The notes under the pieces are model-generated. The model had not been told where the DNA came from, made no database searches, and worked only from the letters and a program-made list of their open reading frames with translations. Shown piece after piece: positions 26,821-37,790 of a stretch of DNA of 64,000 nt. Both the position numbers and the translations under genes were made by a program. This DNA comes from Azospirillum fermentarium (lineage in GTDB: Bacteria > Pseudomonadota > Alphaproteobacteria > Azospirillales > Azospirillaceae), in the NCBI RefSeq assembly GCF_025961205.1, contig NZ_JAOQNH010000001.1:892001-956000 (forward strand). The letters are read 5' to 3'. Within the stretch, counting starts at the first letter, position 1. Each line of letters begins with the position of its first letter.

Positions 26821-28401
26821 TCAGTCCGGCTTTTCCTCGCTTGCATCCCCACGGCGCTTTCGCCGCGCCAGCGCCTTCAGGTCGGCCAGATCCGTGCCGC
26901 CCAGCCCGTGGGCCAGCGTCAGGAACACCCCGCAGCCCCCCGCCACCAGCACCCCCAGGGCCGCCACCCGCACCAGCGTGACGCCGGAGTCCAGCCACGG
27001 GGCCAGCAGGGCCACCCCCGCCGCCAAACCCGCCCCCATGCCCAGCGCCGCCGCGGCGATGCGGGGGGCGCGATGCCGGAAACGGGTGTCCAGGCCCAAC
27101 TGGCCGCGGCGGTGCAGCGTCACCCCCAGCAGCACCAGATTGAGCCACGCCGCCACCCCCGTCGCCAGCGCGATGCCGGCCTGGGCCAGCCACGGCAGCA
27201 GGGCCAGGGCCAGGGCGATGTTGGCCGCGGTGACCGCCAGGGCGATGCGCACCGGGGTGCCGGTGTCCTGACGGGCGAAAAAGGCGGCACTCAGCACCTT
27301 CGCCACCACGAAGGCCGGGATGCCCACGGCATAGGCCGCCAGGGTCCAGGCGGTGGCCGTCACGTCCGCCGGGCCGAAGGCGCCGCGCTGGAACAGCACC
27401 GCCACGATGGCGTGCCCCGCCACCCCCAGCGCCACCGCCGCCGGCAGCCCCAGCAGCAGCCCGAATTCCATGGCCCGGCTGGTGTCGTGGCGCAGCGCCG
27501 CCGCGTCTCCTGCCGCGGCATGGCGGGACAGCAGCGGCAGGAGCGCCGTGCCGATGGCGATGCCGATGATGCCCAGCGGCATCTGGTTCAGCCGGTCGGC
27601 GTAATAGAGGTACGACACCGCCCCCGACGGCAGCAGCGATGCGATCACCATGTTGAGGAACAGGTTGATCTGCATCACCCCCGCCCCCAGGGCCGCCGGC
27701 CCGGCCAGCCGGAACAGCCGGCGCATGTCGGGTGTCAGCCGCGGCCACGCCACCCGCAGCCGCACCCCCGCCGCCCGGCAGGCCGCCACCATCCACACCA
27801 CCTGAACCACCCCCGACAGGCTGACCGCCGCCGCCAGGGCCGGGCCGGGATCGACACCCAGCCGGGGGGCCGCCAGCAACGCGGCGATGAGCGTCAGGTT
27901 GAAGGCCACGGGGGCGGCGGCGAACGGTGCGAACCGCCCCAGCGCGTTCAGCACCCCGCCCAGCAGCGCCACCAGCGCCACCAGCAGCAGATAGGGGAAG
28001 GTCAGCCGCGCCAGATCCACGGTCAGGGCGAATTTCGCCGGCTCGTCGGTGAAGCCCGGGGCCAGCAGCGGGATGATCCACGGCATGGCGGCGATGGCCA
28101 GCCCGGTCAGGGGGATCAGCACCGCCAGCAGCACTCCCGCCGCCCGCCCGGCAAAGCGCTGGGCCGCTTCCCGCCCGTCGCGCTCCAGGGTTTCGGTGAA
28201 CAGCGGCACGAAGGCGACGGAAAAGGCACCCTCGGCAAACAGCCGCCGGAACATGTTGGGCAGCTTCAGCGCCACGAAAAAGGCGTCCGCCGCCGGCCCC
28301 GCCCCCAGCACGGCGGCGGTCAGGATGTCGCGGACGAAACCGGCAAGCCGGCTGAGAAGGGTCAGGCCGCCGACGGTGGCGACGGAACGGGCGAAGCTCA
28401 T
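26821..28401 (-). CDS. murJ: lipid II flippase MurJ
   Basis: The 526-residue MOP-superfamily membrane protein has 14 hydrophobic segments. It moves lipid II to the periplasmic face for peptidoglycan synthesis. The start RSVATVGGLTLLSRLAGFVR and KLPNMFRRLFAEGAFSVAFVP are diagnostic, including the arginines of the central cavity. The ATG at 28401 begins the conserved N-terminus. A palindromic stretch separates it from the upstream PfkB gene on the same strand. Confidence 0.96.
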   Translation of the reverse strand: MSFARSVATVGGLTLLSRLAGFVRDILTAAVLGAGPAADAFFVALKLPNMFRRLFAEGAFSVAFVPLFTETLERDGREAAQRFAGRAAGVLLAVLIPLTGLAIAAMPWIIPLLAPGFTDEPAKFALTVDLARLTFPYLLLVALVALLGGVLNALGRFAPFAAAPVAFNLTLIAALLAAPRLGVDPGPALAAAVSLSGVVQVVWMVAACRAAGVRLRVAWPRLTPDMRRLFRLAGPAALGAGVMQINLFLNMVIASLLPSGAVSYLYYADRLNQMPLGIIGIAIGTALLPLLSRHAAAGDAAALRHDTSRAMEFGLLLGLPAAVALGVAGHAIVAVLFQRGAFGPADVTATAWTLAAYAVGIPAFVVAKVLSAAFFARQDTGTPVRIALAVTAANIALALALLPWLAQAGIALATGVAAWLNLVLLGVTLHRRGQLGLDTRFRHRAPRIAAAALGMGAGLAAGVALLAPWLDSGVTLVRVAALGVLVAGGCGVFLTLAHGLGGTDLADLKALARRKRRGDASEEKPD

Positions 28402-28448
28402 TGTGTGTGCGGGGCTGCCGCCCCGGCCCCGCTTGGAGGTTGGCACCT

Positions 28449-28492
28449 CCAAACCTCCCCCCTTTTTAGCGATAAAAAGAGAGGGGGTTTGG
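28449..28492 (-). terminator. hairpin between pfkB-type gene and murJ
   Basis: A long, slightly imperfect inverted repeat (CCAAACCTCCCCCCTTTTTA paired with its near complement) has a four-base loop. Its A/T block lies near the loop rather than after the stem, so it may act as a bidirectional terminator or be a repeat element. Confidence 0.45.
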
Positions 28493-28515
28493 ATGGTAGC
28501 TCAATCGGCCGGTCG

Positions 28516-29511
28516 TTACAGCACGCCCTTGCTGCGGATCAGATCGGCCAGCGGCACCTCGGGGCGGGCACCCACGTGGCTGATGATCTCGGCGGCGGCG
28601 ATGGCGCCCAGACGCCCGCACACCGCCGGGGCCAGCCCGCGGGTGGCGCCGAACAGGAAGCCGGCGGCGTAGAGGTCGCCGGCCCCGGTGGTGTCCACCA
28701 CCTTGGCCACCGGCTCGGCGGGCACCTCGACCACCTCGCCCTTCCACACGATGACGGCGCCCTTTTCGCTGCGGGTCAAGGCGGCGGTCTTGCCCAGCGC
28801 CTTCACCGCGGCCAGCGCGGCGGCGAAATCGTCGGTGCCGTACAGCGCGCCGATCTCATGCTCGTTGGCGAACAGGATATCGACGTGGTTGTCCACCAGA
28901 TCGCGGAATTCCGCGTGGTGGCGGTGGACGCAGAAGGAATCCGACAGCGACAGCGACACCGCCCGGCCCGCCCCGTGGGCGATGGCGGCGGCCTTGCGGA
29001 ACGCCTCCTTGGCCCGCGGCGGATCCCACAGATAGCCTTCCATGTAGGTGACCTGGGAGGCGGCGATCAGATCCTCGTCGATGTCCTCCGGCCCCAGCTC
29101 GACGCAGGCGCCGAGATAGGTGTTCATGGAGCGCTGGGCGTCCGGCGTGACCAGGATCAGGCAGCGGGCGGTGGGCGCCCCCCCGGTCAGGGGCGCGGTG
29201 TCGAACCGCACCCCGGCGGCGCGGATGTCGTGGCGGAACACGGCGCCGAGCTGGTCGTCGGCCACCTTGCCGATGTAGGCACCCGTGCCGCCCAGGGCGG
29301 CGAAGCCGGCCATGGTGTTGCCGGCGGACCCGCCCGACACCTCGATGCCCGGCCCCATGCGGCCATAGAGTTCCTCGGCCCGCGCGGTGTCGATCAGGGT
29401 CATCGCCCCCTTTTCGATGGCGTTGTCGGCCAGAAAGGCGTCGTCGGCATGGGCGATGACGTCAACGATGGCGTTGCCGATGCCGGTGACATCGAAGGTG
29501 GCCGGGGCCAT
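28516..29511 (-). CDS. PfkB-family carbohydrate/nucleoside kinase, adenosine kinase-like
   Basis: The 331-residue ribokinase-fold enzyme opens with DVTGIGNAIVDVIA. It has the first signature GGSAGNTMAGFAALGG and the second DTTGAGDLYAAGFLFG, which contains the catalytic Asp and the anion hole. Alphaproteobacterial homologues are commonly labelled adenosine kinase, but the substrate is not proved by sequence. It precedes murJ on the same strand, though a hairpin lies between. The start ATG at 29511 is 166 bases from the divergent histidine kinase gene. Confidence 0.9.
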   Translation of the reverse strand: MAPATFDVTGIGNAIVDVIAHADDAFLADNAIEKGAMTLIDTARAEELYGRMGPGIEVSGGSAGNTMAGFAALGGTGAYIGKVADDQLGAVFRHDIRAAGVRFDTAPLTGGAPTARCLILVTPDAQRSMNTYLGACVELGPEDIDEDLIAASQVTYMEGYLWDPPRAKEAFRKAAAIAHGAGRAVSLSLSDSFCVHRHHAEFRDLVDNHVDILFANEHEIGALYGTDDFAAALAAVKALGKTAALTRSEKGAVIVWKGEVVEVPAEPVAKVVDTTGAGDLYAAGFLFGATRGLAPAVCGRLGAIAAAEIISHVGARPEVPLADLIRSKGVL

Positions 29512-29677
29512 GAAGAAACTCCTGTAACGGGGCGGATCGAAATCGGGGGGAGTATAACCGTCCCCGCCCGCCCCGCAAGGCGCGGGTGGCCGCTCCCCCA
29601 CCCCAAAATCCGGGTGCGGGGGGGAGGCGGACGGTTTATCATGCCCCCCGTCCCGCCCTTGCCGTTTCATGTGAGTG

Positions 29678-31429
29678 ATGGCCGTCCATACCCAGACACC
29701 GGCGGGTCCGCCTCCTGTTCCGGCCGCTGCCCATGCAGCCGGCGCCGCCCGGCGCCCGCGGTTGGAGGCGGCGTTCGGCTGGCTGGGGGTCACCGGGCTG
29801 GCGGTGCTGCTGCTGGCCGCCCTGGTGGTGGTGCAGCAGACCCGCGCGCGGGTGTGGGCCGAGGCGGAAACCCAGGTCGCCACCGACGCCCGCGTGCTGG
29901 CCCAGCACACCGCCCGCATCTTCGACGCCGCCGACCTGCTGGTGGCCCAGGTGGGGGAGGAAGCGCGGCTGAAAAGCTGGGACGCCATCCAGGCCGACCG
30001 TGCCCTGTGGGACCGGCTGCGCCGGCTGAACCAGCCGCTGCCCTTCATCGACGCCATCTGGCTGAACGATGACCAGGGGCTGTTGCGTCTGACCACCTTC
30101 GCCTTTCCCGCCCCCTATTCCAACGCCGCCGACCGCGAAGCCTTCCTGGTGCCGAAATCCGGCGAGCGGGAGCCGGTCGTCAGCAGCCGCATCATCGGGC
30201 GGGTCACCAAGGAACCCACCTTCCTGCTGTCCCGCCGGCTGGAGGATGAGGCGGGCGGGTTCCGCGGCATCGCCTCCATCACCATCGAGCCGCGCTATTT
30301 CGCCTCCTTCGTGGAGGAGATGCAGCGGTCGTTCAATCCCGGCCTCGTGCTGTTCCGCGAAACACCCAAGGACGTGCTGCTGCGCTATCCCGCCGGGGGC
30401 GGCGACCCGGCCCCGCTCACCCCCATCCAGCAGGGGATGGTTGAGCGGCAGCCGGGCACCGGGCTGGTGCGCGGCGACCGTTATCTGTTCGCCTATCGTC
30501 AGGTGGAACGCTGGCCGCTGTCGGTGGGGGTTCAGGTGGACATCGCCGCGGTGGACGCGGCGTGGCGGTCGGCGCTGGCGTCCTATATCCCCCTGGGGGC
30601 GGTGGCGGGGGCCGCGTTGCTGGCGCTGTCGGCCTTCGGCTTCCGTCAGGCGCGGCTGGCCCGCCGCATCCGCCAGGAGCTGGAGGAAAGCGTGCGGGAG
30701 CGCACCCGCGACCTGGAAACCGTCCTGGCCGACCTGAAGGAATCCCTGGCCGAGCGCGACGCCCTGGTGGCGCAGAAGGATCTGCTGATGCGGGAGGTGA
30801 ACCACCGCGTCAAGAACAGCCTGCATCTGGTGTCCAGCCTGCTGACGCTCCAGGCCGGCAGCGCCGGCAACCCGGCGGTGCGCACCCATCTGGACGCCGC
30901 GGGCCGGCGGGTGCGGGCGGTCAGCGACATCCATTCCCTGCTCTACCGCGACGGCAACGTCACGGCCATTCCGCTGCACGATTACATCGCCGCCCTGTGC
31001 CGGGAGGTGGAGGAGTCCATCCGCAACGAAGGCGGCGGCTGGGTCTTCGATCTCGACCTGGATGCGGTGGAGGTGCCGGCGGACCGCGCGGTCACCTTGG
31101 GGCTGATGATCAACGAACTGGTGATCAACGCCGTCAAGCACGCCTATCCTTCCGCCAGCCACCCGGCGGACATGCCCAAGCTGATCCGCGTCGCCCTGAA
31201 ACGGCAGGACGGCGGCGGGTTGACCCTGACCGTGGCCGACCGCGGCGTGGGCTTGCCCGAGGGGGTGGATTGGACCCGCAGCCGCAGCCTGGGCATGAAG
31301 GTGGTCCACGCCCTGGCCCGCCAGGTGGGGGCGGGCCAGCCGGGCGGCGGGGCGCTGTCGGTGGAACGCACCGCACCGGGCACCGCCTTCACCCTGACCG
31401 TCGCCCCGCTGCCGGCGGAGGCCGCGTAA
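29678..31429 (+). CDS. membrane sensor histidine kinase, HisKA_2/HWE type with periplasmic PDC-like domain
   Basis: The 583-residue kinase has one membrane segment at about 36-53. A periplasmic sensor of about 245 residues follows (FIDAIWLNDDQGLLRL, ADREAFLVPKSG, SSRIIGRVTKEP, a PDC/Cache-like pattern), then a second membrane segment at about 304-322 and a coiled coil. The HisKA_2 box is REVNHRVKNSLHLVSSLL with phospho-acceptor His376. The ATPase domain shows NELVINAVKHA and a GVGLP loop. No response regulator is adjacent, so the partner is elsewhere; this kinase class often feeds PhyR-type general stress signalling. GTG at 29675 is an alternative start. Confidence 0.92.
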   Translation: MAVHTQTPAGPPPVPAAAHAAGAARRPRLEAAFGWLGVTGLAVLLLAALVVVQQTRARVWAEAETQVATDARVLAQHTARIFDAADLLVAQVGEEARLKSWDAIQADRALWDRLRRLNQPLPFIDAIWLNDDQGLLRLTTFAFPAPYSNAADREAFLVPKSGEREPVVSSRIIGRVTKEPTFLLSRRLEDEAGGFRGIASITIEPRYFASFVEEMQRSFNPGLVLFRETPKDVLLRYPAGGGDPAPLTPIQQGMVERQPGTGLVRGDRYLFAYRQVERWPLSVGVQVDIAAVDAAWRSALASYIPLGAVAGAALLALSAFGFRQARLARRIRQELEESVRERTRDLETVLADLKESLAERDALVAQKDLLMREVNHRVKNSLHLVSSLLTLQAGSAGNPAVRTHLDAAGRRVRAVSDIHSLLYRDGNVTAIPLHDYIAALCREVEESIRNEGGGWVFDLDLDAVEVPADRAVTLGLMINELVINAVKHAYPSASHPADMPKLIRVALKRQDGGGLTLTVADRGVGLPEGVDWTRSRSLGMKVVHALARQVGAGQPGGGALSVERTAPGTAFTLTVAPLPAEAA

Positions 31430-31435
31430 CCCGTA

Positions 31436-32191
31436 TCAGCCCTGGCGCCGCAGCAGGTAGAAGACGTACCCGTAACTGGCGCCGCAGCGGCGGTAGAGGT
31501 CGATTTCCGCCTGGGTGGCGTTCAGCAGCGCGTCCCATTCCGGGTCCAGCCGGTGGCGGTCCCGCATCTCGGCCACCCGGCGCTCCAGCGGCGTCAGGTA
31601 GTCTGTCCACCACGCCGCCGGGGGCAGGGTGATGGTGTCGAGCACGGCATAGCCCGCCTGTTCCGCCGCGCGGCGGTTGGCGTCGGTGCCGCGCATGGCG
31701 GGGTAGCGTTCGGCCCAGAACGCCGCGGCCTCCGCCGGCGGGTGGGCGGCCAGCCACGTCAGCTCGCTCACCCCCACCAGCCCGCCGGGGCGCAGCAACG
31801 GGCGCCAGCGCCGCAGCCCGTCGTCGAAGCCGATGATGAAGATCGACCCCTCGGCCCACAGCAGATCGAAGCGCCCCTCGCCATAGACGTCCAACTCGGT
31901 CATGGACCGGCGCTCGGCCTGCATCCGGCGGCCGAGGCCGGCCTCGGCGATCTTGCGCTGGGTTTCGGCCACCGACGGCGGGTGGGTGTCGATGGCGGTA
32001 ACCCGTCCGCCGGTGACCCGGCCCAGGATCATGGTCTGCCGTCCGGGGCCGCAGCCGATGTCCAGCACCGCCGGATCGTCGGGCAGCCCGTGGGCGCGCA
32101 ACCGGCGCAGCGCCTCCTGCGTCGCCGCGTCGGAGCCGACGCCGTGGCGGGGCAGCCCGTCGAACAGGGCGTGCAGGCGGGTCATGTCCAT
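31436..32191 (-). CDS. class I SAM-dependent methyltransferase
   Basis: The 251-residue protein carries motif I VLDIGCGPGRQTMILG, the acidic motif II VTAIDTHPPSV, and a later post-motif FDLLWAEGSIFIIGF. The substrate is not evident; the fold is that of small-molecule methyltransferases. It converges on the histidine kinase gene with six bases between the stops. It lies 10 bases after the metalloprotease gene on the same strand, so those two are likely one transcript. Confidence 0.9.
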   Translation of the reverse strand: MDMTRLHALFDGLPRHGVGSDAATQEALRRLRAHGLPDDPAVLDIGCGPGRQTMILGRVTGGRVTAIDTHPPSVAETQRKIAEAGLGRRMQAERRSMTELDVYGEGRFDLLWAEGSIFIIGFDDGLRRWRPLLRPGGLVGVSELTWLAAHPPAEAAAFWAERYPAMRGTDANRRAAEQAGYAVLDTITLPPAAWWTDYLTPLERRVAEMRDRHRLDPEWDALLNATQAEIDLYRRCGASYGYVFYLLRRQG

Positions 32192-32201
32192 GGTGCGTCC
32201 C

Positions 32202-32627
32202 TCATTCCTCGTCGCCGTATCCGCCCTCGATCCGTTCCATATCCTCGTCGGAGAAGCCGAAATGGTGGCCGATCTCGTGGACCAGCACGTGACGGACGAT
32301 GTGGAACAGATCCTCCCCCGTCTCGCACCAGTAATCCAGGATGGGGCGGCGGTAGAGGAAGATGGCATCCATGGTCATGCGCACGTCGCTGACGCTCTGG
32401 CGCATCAGATCCACCCCGCGGTAGAGGCCCAGCAGGTCGAAGGGGCTTTCCAGCTCCATCTCCTCCTCGGTTTCCTCGTCGGGGAAATCCTCCACGCGGA
32501 CCAGCACGTTGCTGACGTGGGCGCGCAGTTCGGGGGGGATGGTGCCCATGGCCTCGTCGGCCATCGCCTCCAGATCGGCGATGGAGGGGGGCAGGGAGAA
32601 AGGATGGGGTTTTGCGGTCGCAGCCAT
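32202..32627 (-). CDS. metallopeptidase family protein (minimal zincin, DUF1025 type)
   Basis: The 141-residue protein carries HEIGHHFGFSDEDME near its C-terminus, an HExxH zinc site with the downstream acidic residues of this small zincin family. An acidic linker (EETEEEMELE) lies in the middle. The ATG at 32627 is used because earlier codons of the open frame are unrelated. Members are often encoded next to housekeeping genes and their substrates are unknown. Confidence 0.9.
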   Translation of the reverse strand: MAATAKPHPFSLPPSIADLEAMADEAMGTIPPELRAHVSNVLVRVEDFPDEETEEEMELESPFDLLGLYRGVDLMRQSVSDVRMTMDAIFLYRRPILDYWCETGEDLFHIVRHVLVHEIGHHFGFSDEDMERIEGGYGDEE

Positions 32628-32723
32628 GGGGCAGAAGGTAGCGAGCCTTTCCCCTTGTGCCAAGCGCAACGGGGGCGGATTCTATCCGTTGAAGAAAAAG
32701 CAGAACCGAAGGGAGACACGATC

Positions 32724-33026
32724 ATGGGTGAAAAGCTGGTGGGCGCCCGGCGCCAGACGGCCCTGAAGGAACTCCACGGATGGTCGGAGGTGCTGGACCG
32801 CGATGCGATCCGCAAGACCTACCACTTCGCCGACTTCGCCGCCGCGTGGGGGTTCATGAATCAGGTGGCGCTGCTGGCGGCCCGCGCCGACCATTATCCC
32901 GAATGGTTCAACGACGAGGGCCGGGTGGAAATCATCCTGTCCTGCCGCAAGGCCGAGGGCGTGACCCAGACCGACGTGGATCTGGCCCACCGCATCGACC
33001 AGATGGCGCCCCGGCACGACCGGTGA
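32724..33026 (+). CDS. phhB: 4a-hydroxytetrahydrobiopterin (pterin carbinolamine) dehydratase
   Basis: The 100-residue enzyme recycles the pterin cofactor of aromatic amino-acid hydroxylases; some members also help molybdopterin enzymes. The core F(6)NQVALLAARADHYPEWFN corresponds to the conserved helix and H-x-P-E-W active-site stretch; Tyr replaces the second His of the common HHPEW motif. GGGAG precedes the ATG at 32724. It is divergent from the metallopeptidase gene. Confidence 0.93.
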   Translation: MGEKLVGARRQTALKELHGWSEVLDRDAIRKTYHFADFAAAWGFMNQVALLAARADHYPEWFNDEGRVEIILSCRKAEGVTQTDVDLAHRIDQMAPRHDR

Positions 33027-33142
33027 GGGGAGAGGTCCGGCAGGCGTCCTCCAGATTGTCACGGAAACACCACGAAAGAGAGCTTGCTCCATATCGGCTC
33101 TTGGTAGAGACTCAAGGACTCTGAAAACAGGGTCTGACAGTG

Positions 33143-33385
33143 ATGCGGATACGGAAACTGCCGGAACGCCGGGGTCCTGCGTGGGAGCCGATCCTGGACC
33201 AGCGGCGTGATACGGTGATGCAAATGCCGGGTGTGGTTGGAATCGGCATTGGTGGCCGGCAAGGGCAGGAACATGTCGTCGTCACCGTGCAGCGGGGCCG
33301 CCATGCTCCTATGGGGGAGATACGCCAAATTCTGGCCGGGCTGACCGTGGAAATCGAAGAGTCGGATCCGTACCGTTTGTATTGA
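33143..33385 (+). CDS. small protein resembling the N-terminal domain of trypsin-like peptidases
   Basis: The 80-residue protein has the pattern MPGVVGIGIGG, then a strand EHVVVTVQRG, then GLTVEIEESDPYR. This beta-rich pattern resembles the segment preceding the protease domain in the convergent gene (YYPILVESNDPG, then IDGVPVVIRE). I infer that it is a free-standing copy of that domain. The ribosome-binding site is weak (AGGG about 11 bases upstream), and a GTG three bases earlier is possible. The region is less GC-rich than its neighbours. Confidence 0.6.
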   Translation: MRIRKLPERRGPAWEPILDQRRDTVMQMPGVVGIGIGGRQGQEHVVVTVQRGRHAPMGEIRQILAGLTVEIEESDPYRLY

Positions 33386-33407
33386 CCTCTCTTCGGAGGA
33401 ATGGCGA

Positions 33408-33437
33408 ATACCGGGCAGAGCACGATCTGCCCGGTAT
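33408..33437. terminator. hairpin between convergent genes
   Basis: ATACCGGGCAGA and TCTGCCCGGTAT are perfect 12-base arms with a six-base loop, between the stops of the small protein and the protease genes. The outer A/T pairs give only a weak U-run; it probably terminates both. Confidence 0.65.
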
Positions 33438-33454
33438 GTCATGTGGGGGTAGGG

Positions 33455-34609
33455 TTACATCAGGTCGGCATCGAGAGTGTAGAGGATGTCGTTGAATTCG
33501 GCGCAGACGCTTTCCGCGCCGTTTCCCCCCAGAAGAAGCCCGACAGGACGTCGCCCGCTGTCTTCGAAAACCACGCTGCCGGAATCCCCGCCTTCGGAAA
33601 ACACGCGGCCATCGCCGCTTCGGACGGTAAACAGCCCCTTGAGAGTGGCCCCGTCGGTGAAGGAAATGTCCTGCTTCACCTTGTGAACATGGCCGACGCG
33701 GTAATTGCCTTTGGCGGCACCGACCTTGGCAACCCGCAGACCGACAACGGCCCAGCCATCGTCCCAGATCACCGTGCCATCTTTGCCTGCGCTTTTGCTC
33801 AAGCCGTTTCCTGCCAAACAGCGCAAGGGCTTGGGGCCTTTGCGCCGGGGAATATCGTTGCGTGCGCGGGCCGATTGTTCAGGGGTCAGGCCGATAAGAC
33901 AGGCGTCTTGATCGGATGCCATCTGTTCGATGGTTCCCAAAAGCTGTGCCTGTTTTAAGAGGAAACTGCGGGCATGGGACGGGCTGACGACTTCGGCACC
34001 CACCTTCACCATATCGGCCCCTAGCGTCACCACATGGGCGGCGGTCAGAGCGAAGATCTGGTCATCACGTCGCAAAAAGCATCCCAGCGTTCCGAAATTC
34101 GCCCGGTTATCGGCATGGCTGAGGCATGCGCCGATACGGGCCTGAAGCACAGGGGGATGGCATTCTCGAATTACCACCGGCACTCCGTCGATGCCGGTGG
34201 GGAACGTGGCGCGTGCCCATGCCAGAACGCCGGGATCATTGCTTTCCACCAGAATGGGGTAGTATCCGGTAAAGCGTGTCCGTCTGCCGGGTACTGGGGT
34301 GGGTACCCCAATGGATACGCTAGCGTAATGTTCACACCCGCATGCAGGCTGGGTCTGGGGGCCGTCACAAGTCAACCGGGCTTGCACCGTGCTGCACGCC
34401 GCCAACAAATGCCGGCGGCGGGCCAATCCCAGCGTATCGTTTTTCCAGCGTGCCAGACTGCCGCGTGTCCATGGGCGGCCAAGGGGCGGTTTTTCCAACC
34501 TTTCCGCTTTTAAAGTTCCTGTGTCCTCCGCCATCCTGGTGCTGTCCGAGGAACTGCGATGGCTGGCCGCAGGGATGTCGCCGGTCTGTCTGGAGTGATC
34601 CGATCCCAT
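33455..34609 (-). CDS. trypsin-like (S1/S6-fold) serine peptidase
   Basis: The 384-residue protein has a complete triad: LTAAHVV (His192), DQDACLIGL (Asp235) and GGDSGSVVF (Ser343). The first 90 residues are Arg- and Cys-containing without a secretion signal. Residues 95-155 hold a beta-rich segment ending IDGVPVVIRE that precedes the protease domain in related bacterial proteins. Without a signal peptide it should act in the cytoplasm. The chosen ATG has AAGAAGA upstream; a later start at residue 26 is possible. Its neighbours are a free-standing small domain and a one-pass membrane protein, a possible functional unit. Confidence 0.85.
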   Translation of the reverse strand: MGSDHSRQTGDIPAASHRSSSDSTRMAEDTGTLKAERLEKPPLGRPWTRGSLARWKNDTLGLARRRHLLAACSTVQARLTCDGPQTQPACGCEHYASVSIGVPTPVPGRRTRFTGYYPILVESNDPGVLAWARATFPTGIDGVPVVIRECHPPVLQARIGACLSHADNRANFGTLGCFLRRDDQIFALTAAHVVTLGADMVKVGAEVVSPSHARSFLLKQAQLLGTIEQMASDQDACLIGLTPEQSARARNDIPRRKGPKPLRCLAGNGLSKSAGKDGTVIWDDGWAVVGLRVAKVGAAKGNYRVGHVHKVKQDISFTDGATLKGLFTVRSGDGRVFSEGGDSGSVVFEDSGRRPVGLLLGGNGAESVCAEFNDILYTLDADLM

Positions 34610-34730
34610 TCTTCTTGTTTCCCTTTTAGATCAATAATTGTTTCATATAATCGTCACGATTGCTCTGTTAAAGTTTGCAAGCGTGAAAAGGGCATAATGG
34701 CACAGATATGAACAAAAATGGGAGTTTTTG

Positions 34731-35141
34731 ATGGATATGGCATTAGGGGGGCAGCTCTTACCAACGGGCGGGCAAGGGCTGGACATGTTCGTGAAAGTAG
34801 GCCTTGCTGCCCTGGGGGCTGTGGCGCATGAAAGTCTGCGTCTTTACAACAGTGCCGACCCTGTTGGTGAAATTCGCGAATCGCGTTTTTGGGTGGTTTT
34901 AATTCTGGCGGTGATTATCGCGGTGGCCATCGCGATCGCCAGCGATGTTGCCCAACGTTGGGAGGCGTTCCTATTGGGGGCCGGTGGTCCAGCACTGCTG
35001 GGACGTGCCGTTGGGCAAAAGGATAAGGCTGCTTCGGCCACCGATCACAGCCCCCCAGGTGAGGGGGCAAAACTGTTTGATCAGCATGTCGGGGTACCGA
35101 AGCCGTACCTGACCCAGCTTAGGAAATGGCTGGCGCAATAA
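34731..35141 (+). CDS. hypothetical single-pass membrane protein
   Basis: The 136-residue protein has a mildly hydrophobic N-terminus, then one strong membrane helix (about 52-70, VVLILAVIIAVAIAIA) and a hydrophilic tail of about 60 residues ending PYLTQLRKWLAQ. GGGAG precedes the ATG. It is divergent from the serine peptidase, with about 120 AT-rich bases between them, and convergent with gyrB. No family is recognised. Base composition is lower in GC than the core genes nearby. Confidence 0.7.
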   Translation: MDMALGGQLLPTGGQGLDMFVKVGLAALGAVAHESLRLYNSADPVGEIRESRFWVVLILAVIIAVAIAIASDVAQRWEAFLLGAGGPALLGRAVGQKDKAASATDHSPPGEGAKLFDQHVGVPKPYLTQLRKWLAQ

Positions 35142-35161
35142 GTGCACGGCGGAATACCGAC

Positions 35162-35188
35162 GGGGCCGTGGAAATCTTCCGCGGCCCC
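35162..35188. terminator. hairpin between the small membrane protein gene and gyrB
   Basis: GGGGCCGTGGAA pairs with TTCCGCGGCCCC with one T-G pair and a three-base loop. It lies between two convergent stops. No immediate T-run is seen, so termination is likely but not certain. Confidence 0.5.
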
Positions 35189-35223
35189 CGCCGGCGTCTT
35201 TTGAAGATAAGGAACGGTTATTC

Positions 35224-37696
<2,473 letters not shown>

Positions 37697-37790
37697 GGCC
37701 GGAGTATAGCAGAAGAGGTTGAAAAAAGCGGTCTTTCCATGCCGGTCCGCCGATTTTCACCGGCAGTGCCCGTGATTGGCGCGGGGCCGG

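Noticed and set aside
26908..30072. A 1054-codon plus-strand frame across murJ and the PfkB gene
   Set aside because: It is the antisense of two recognised genes, with Gln/Arg/His-rich meaningless sequence.
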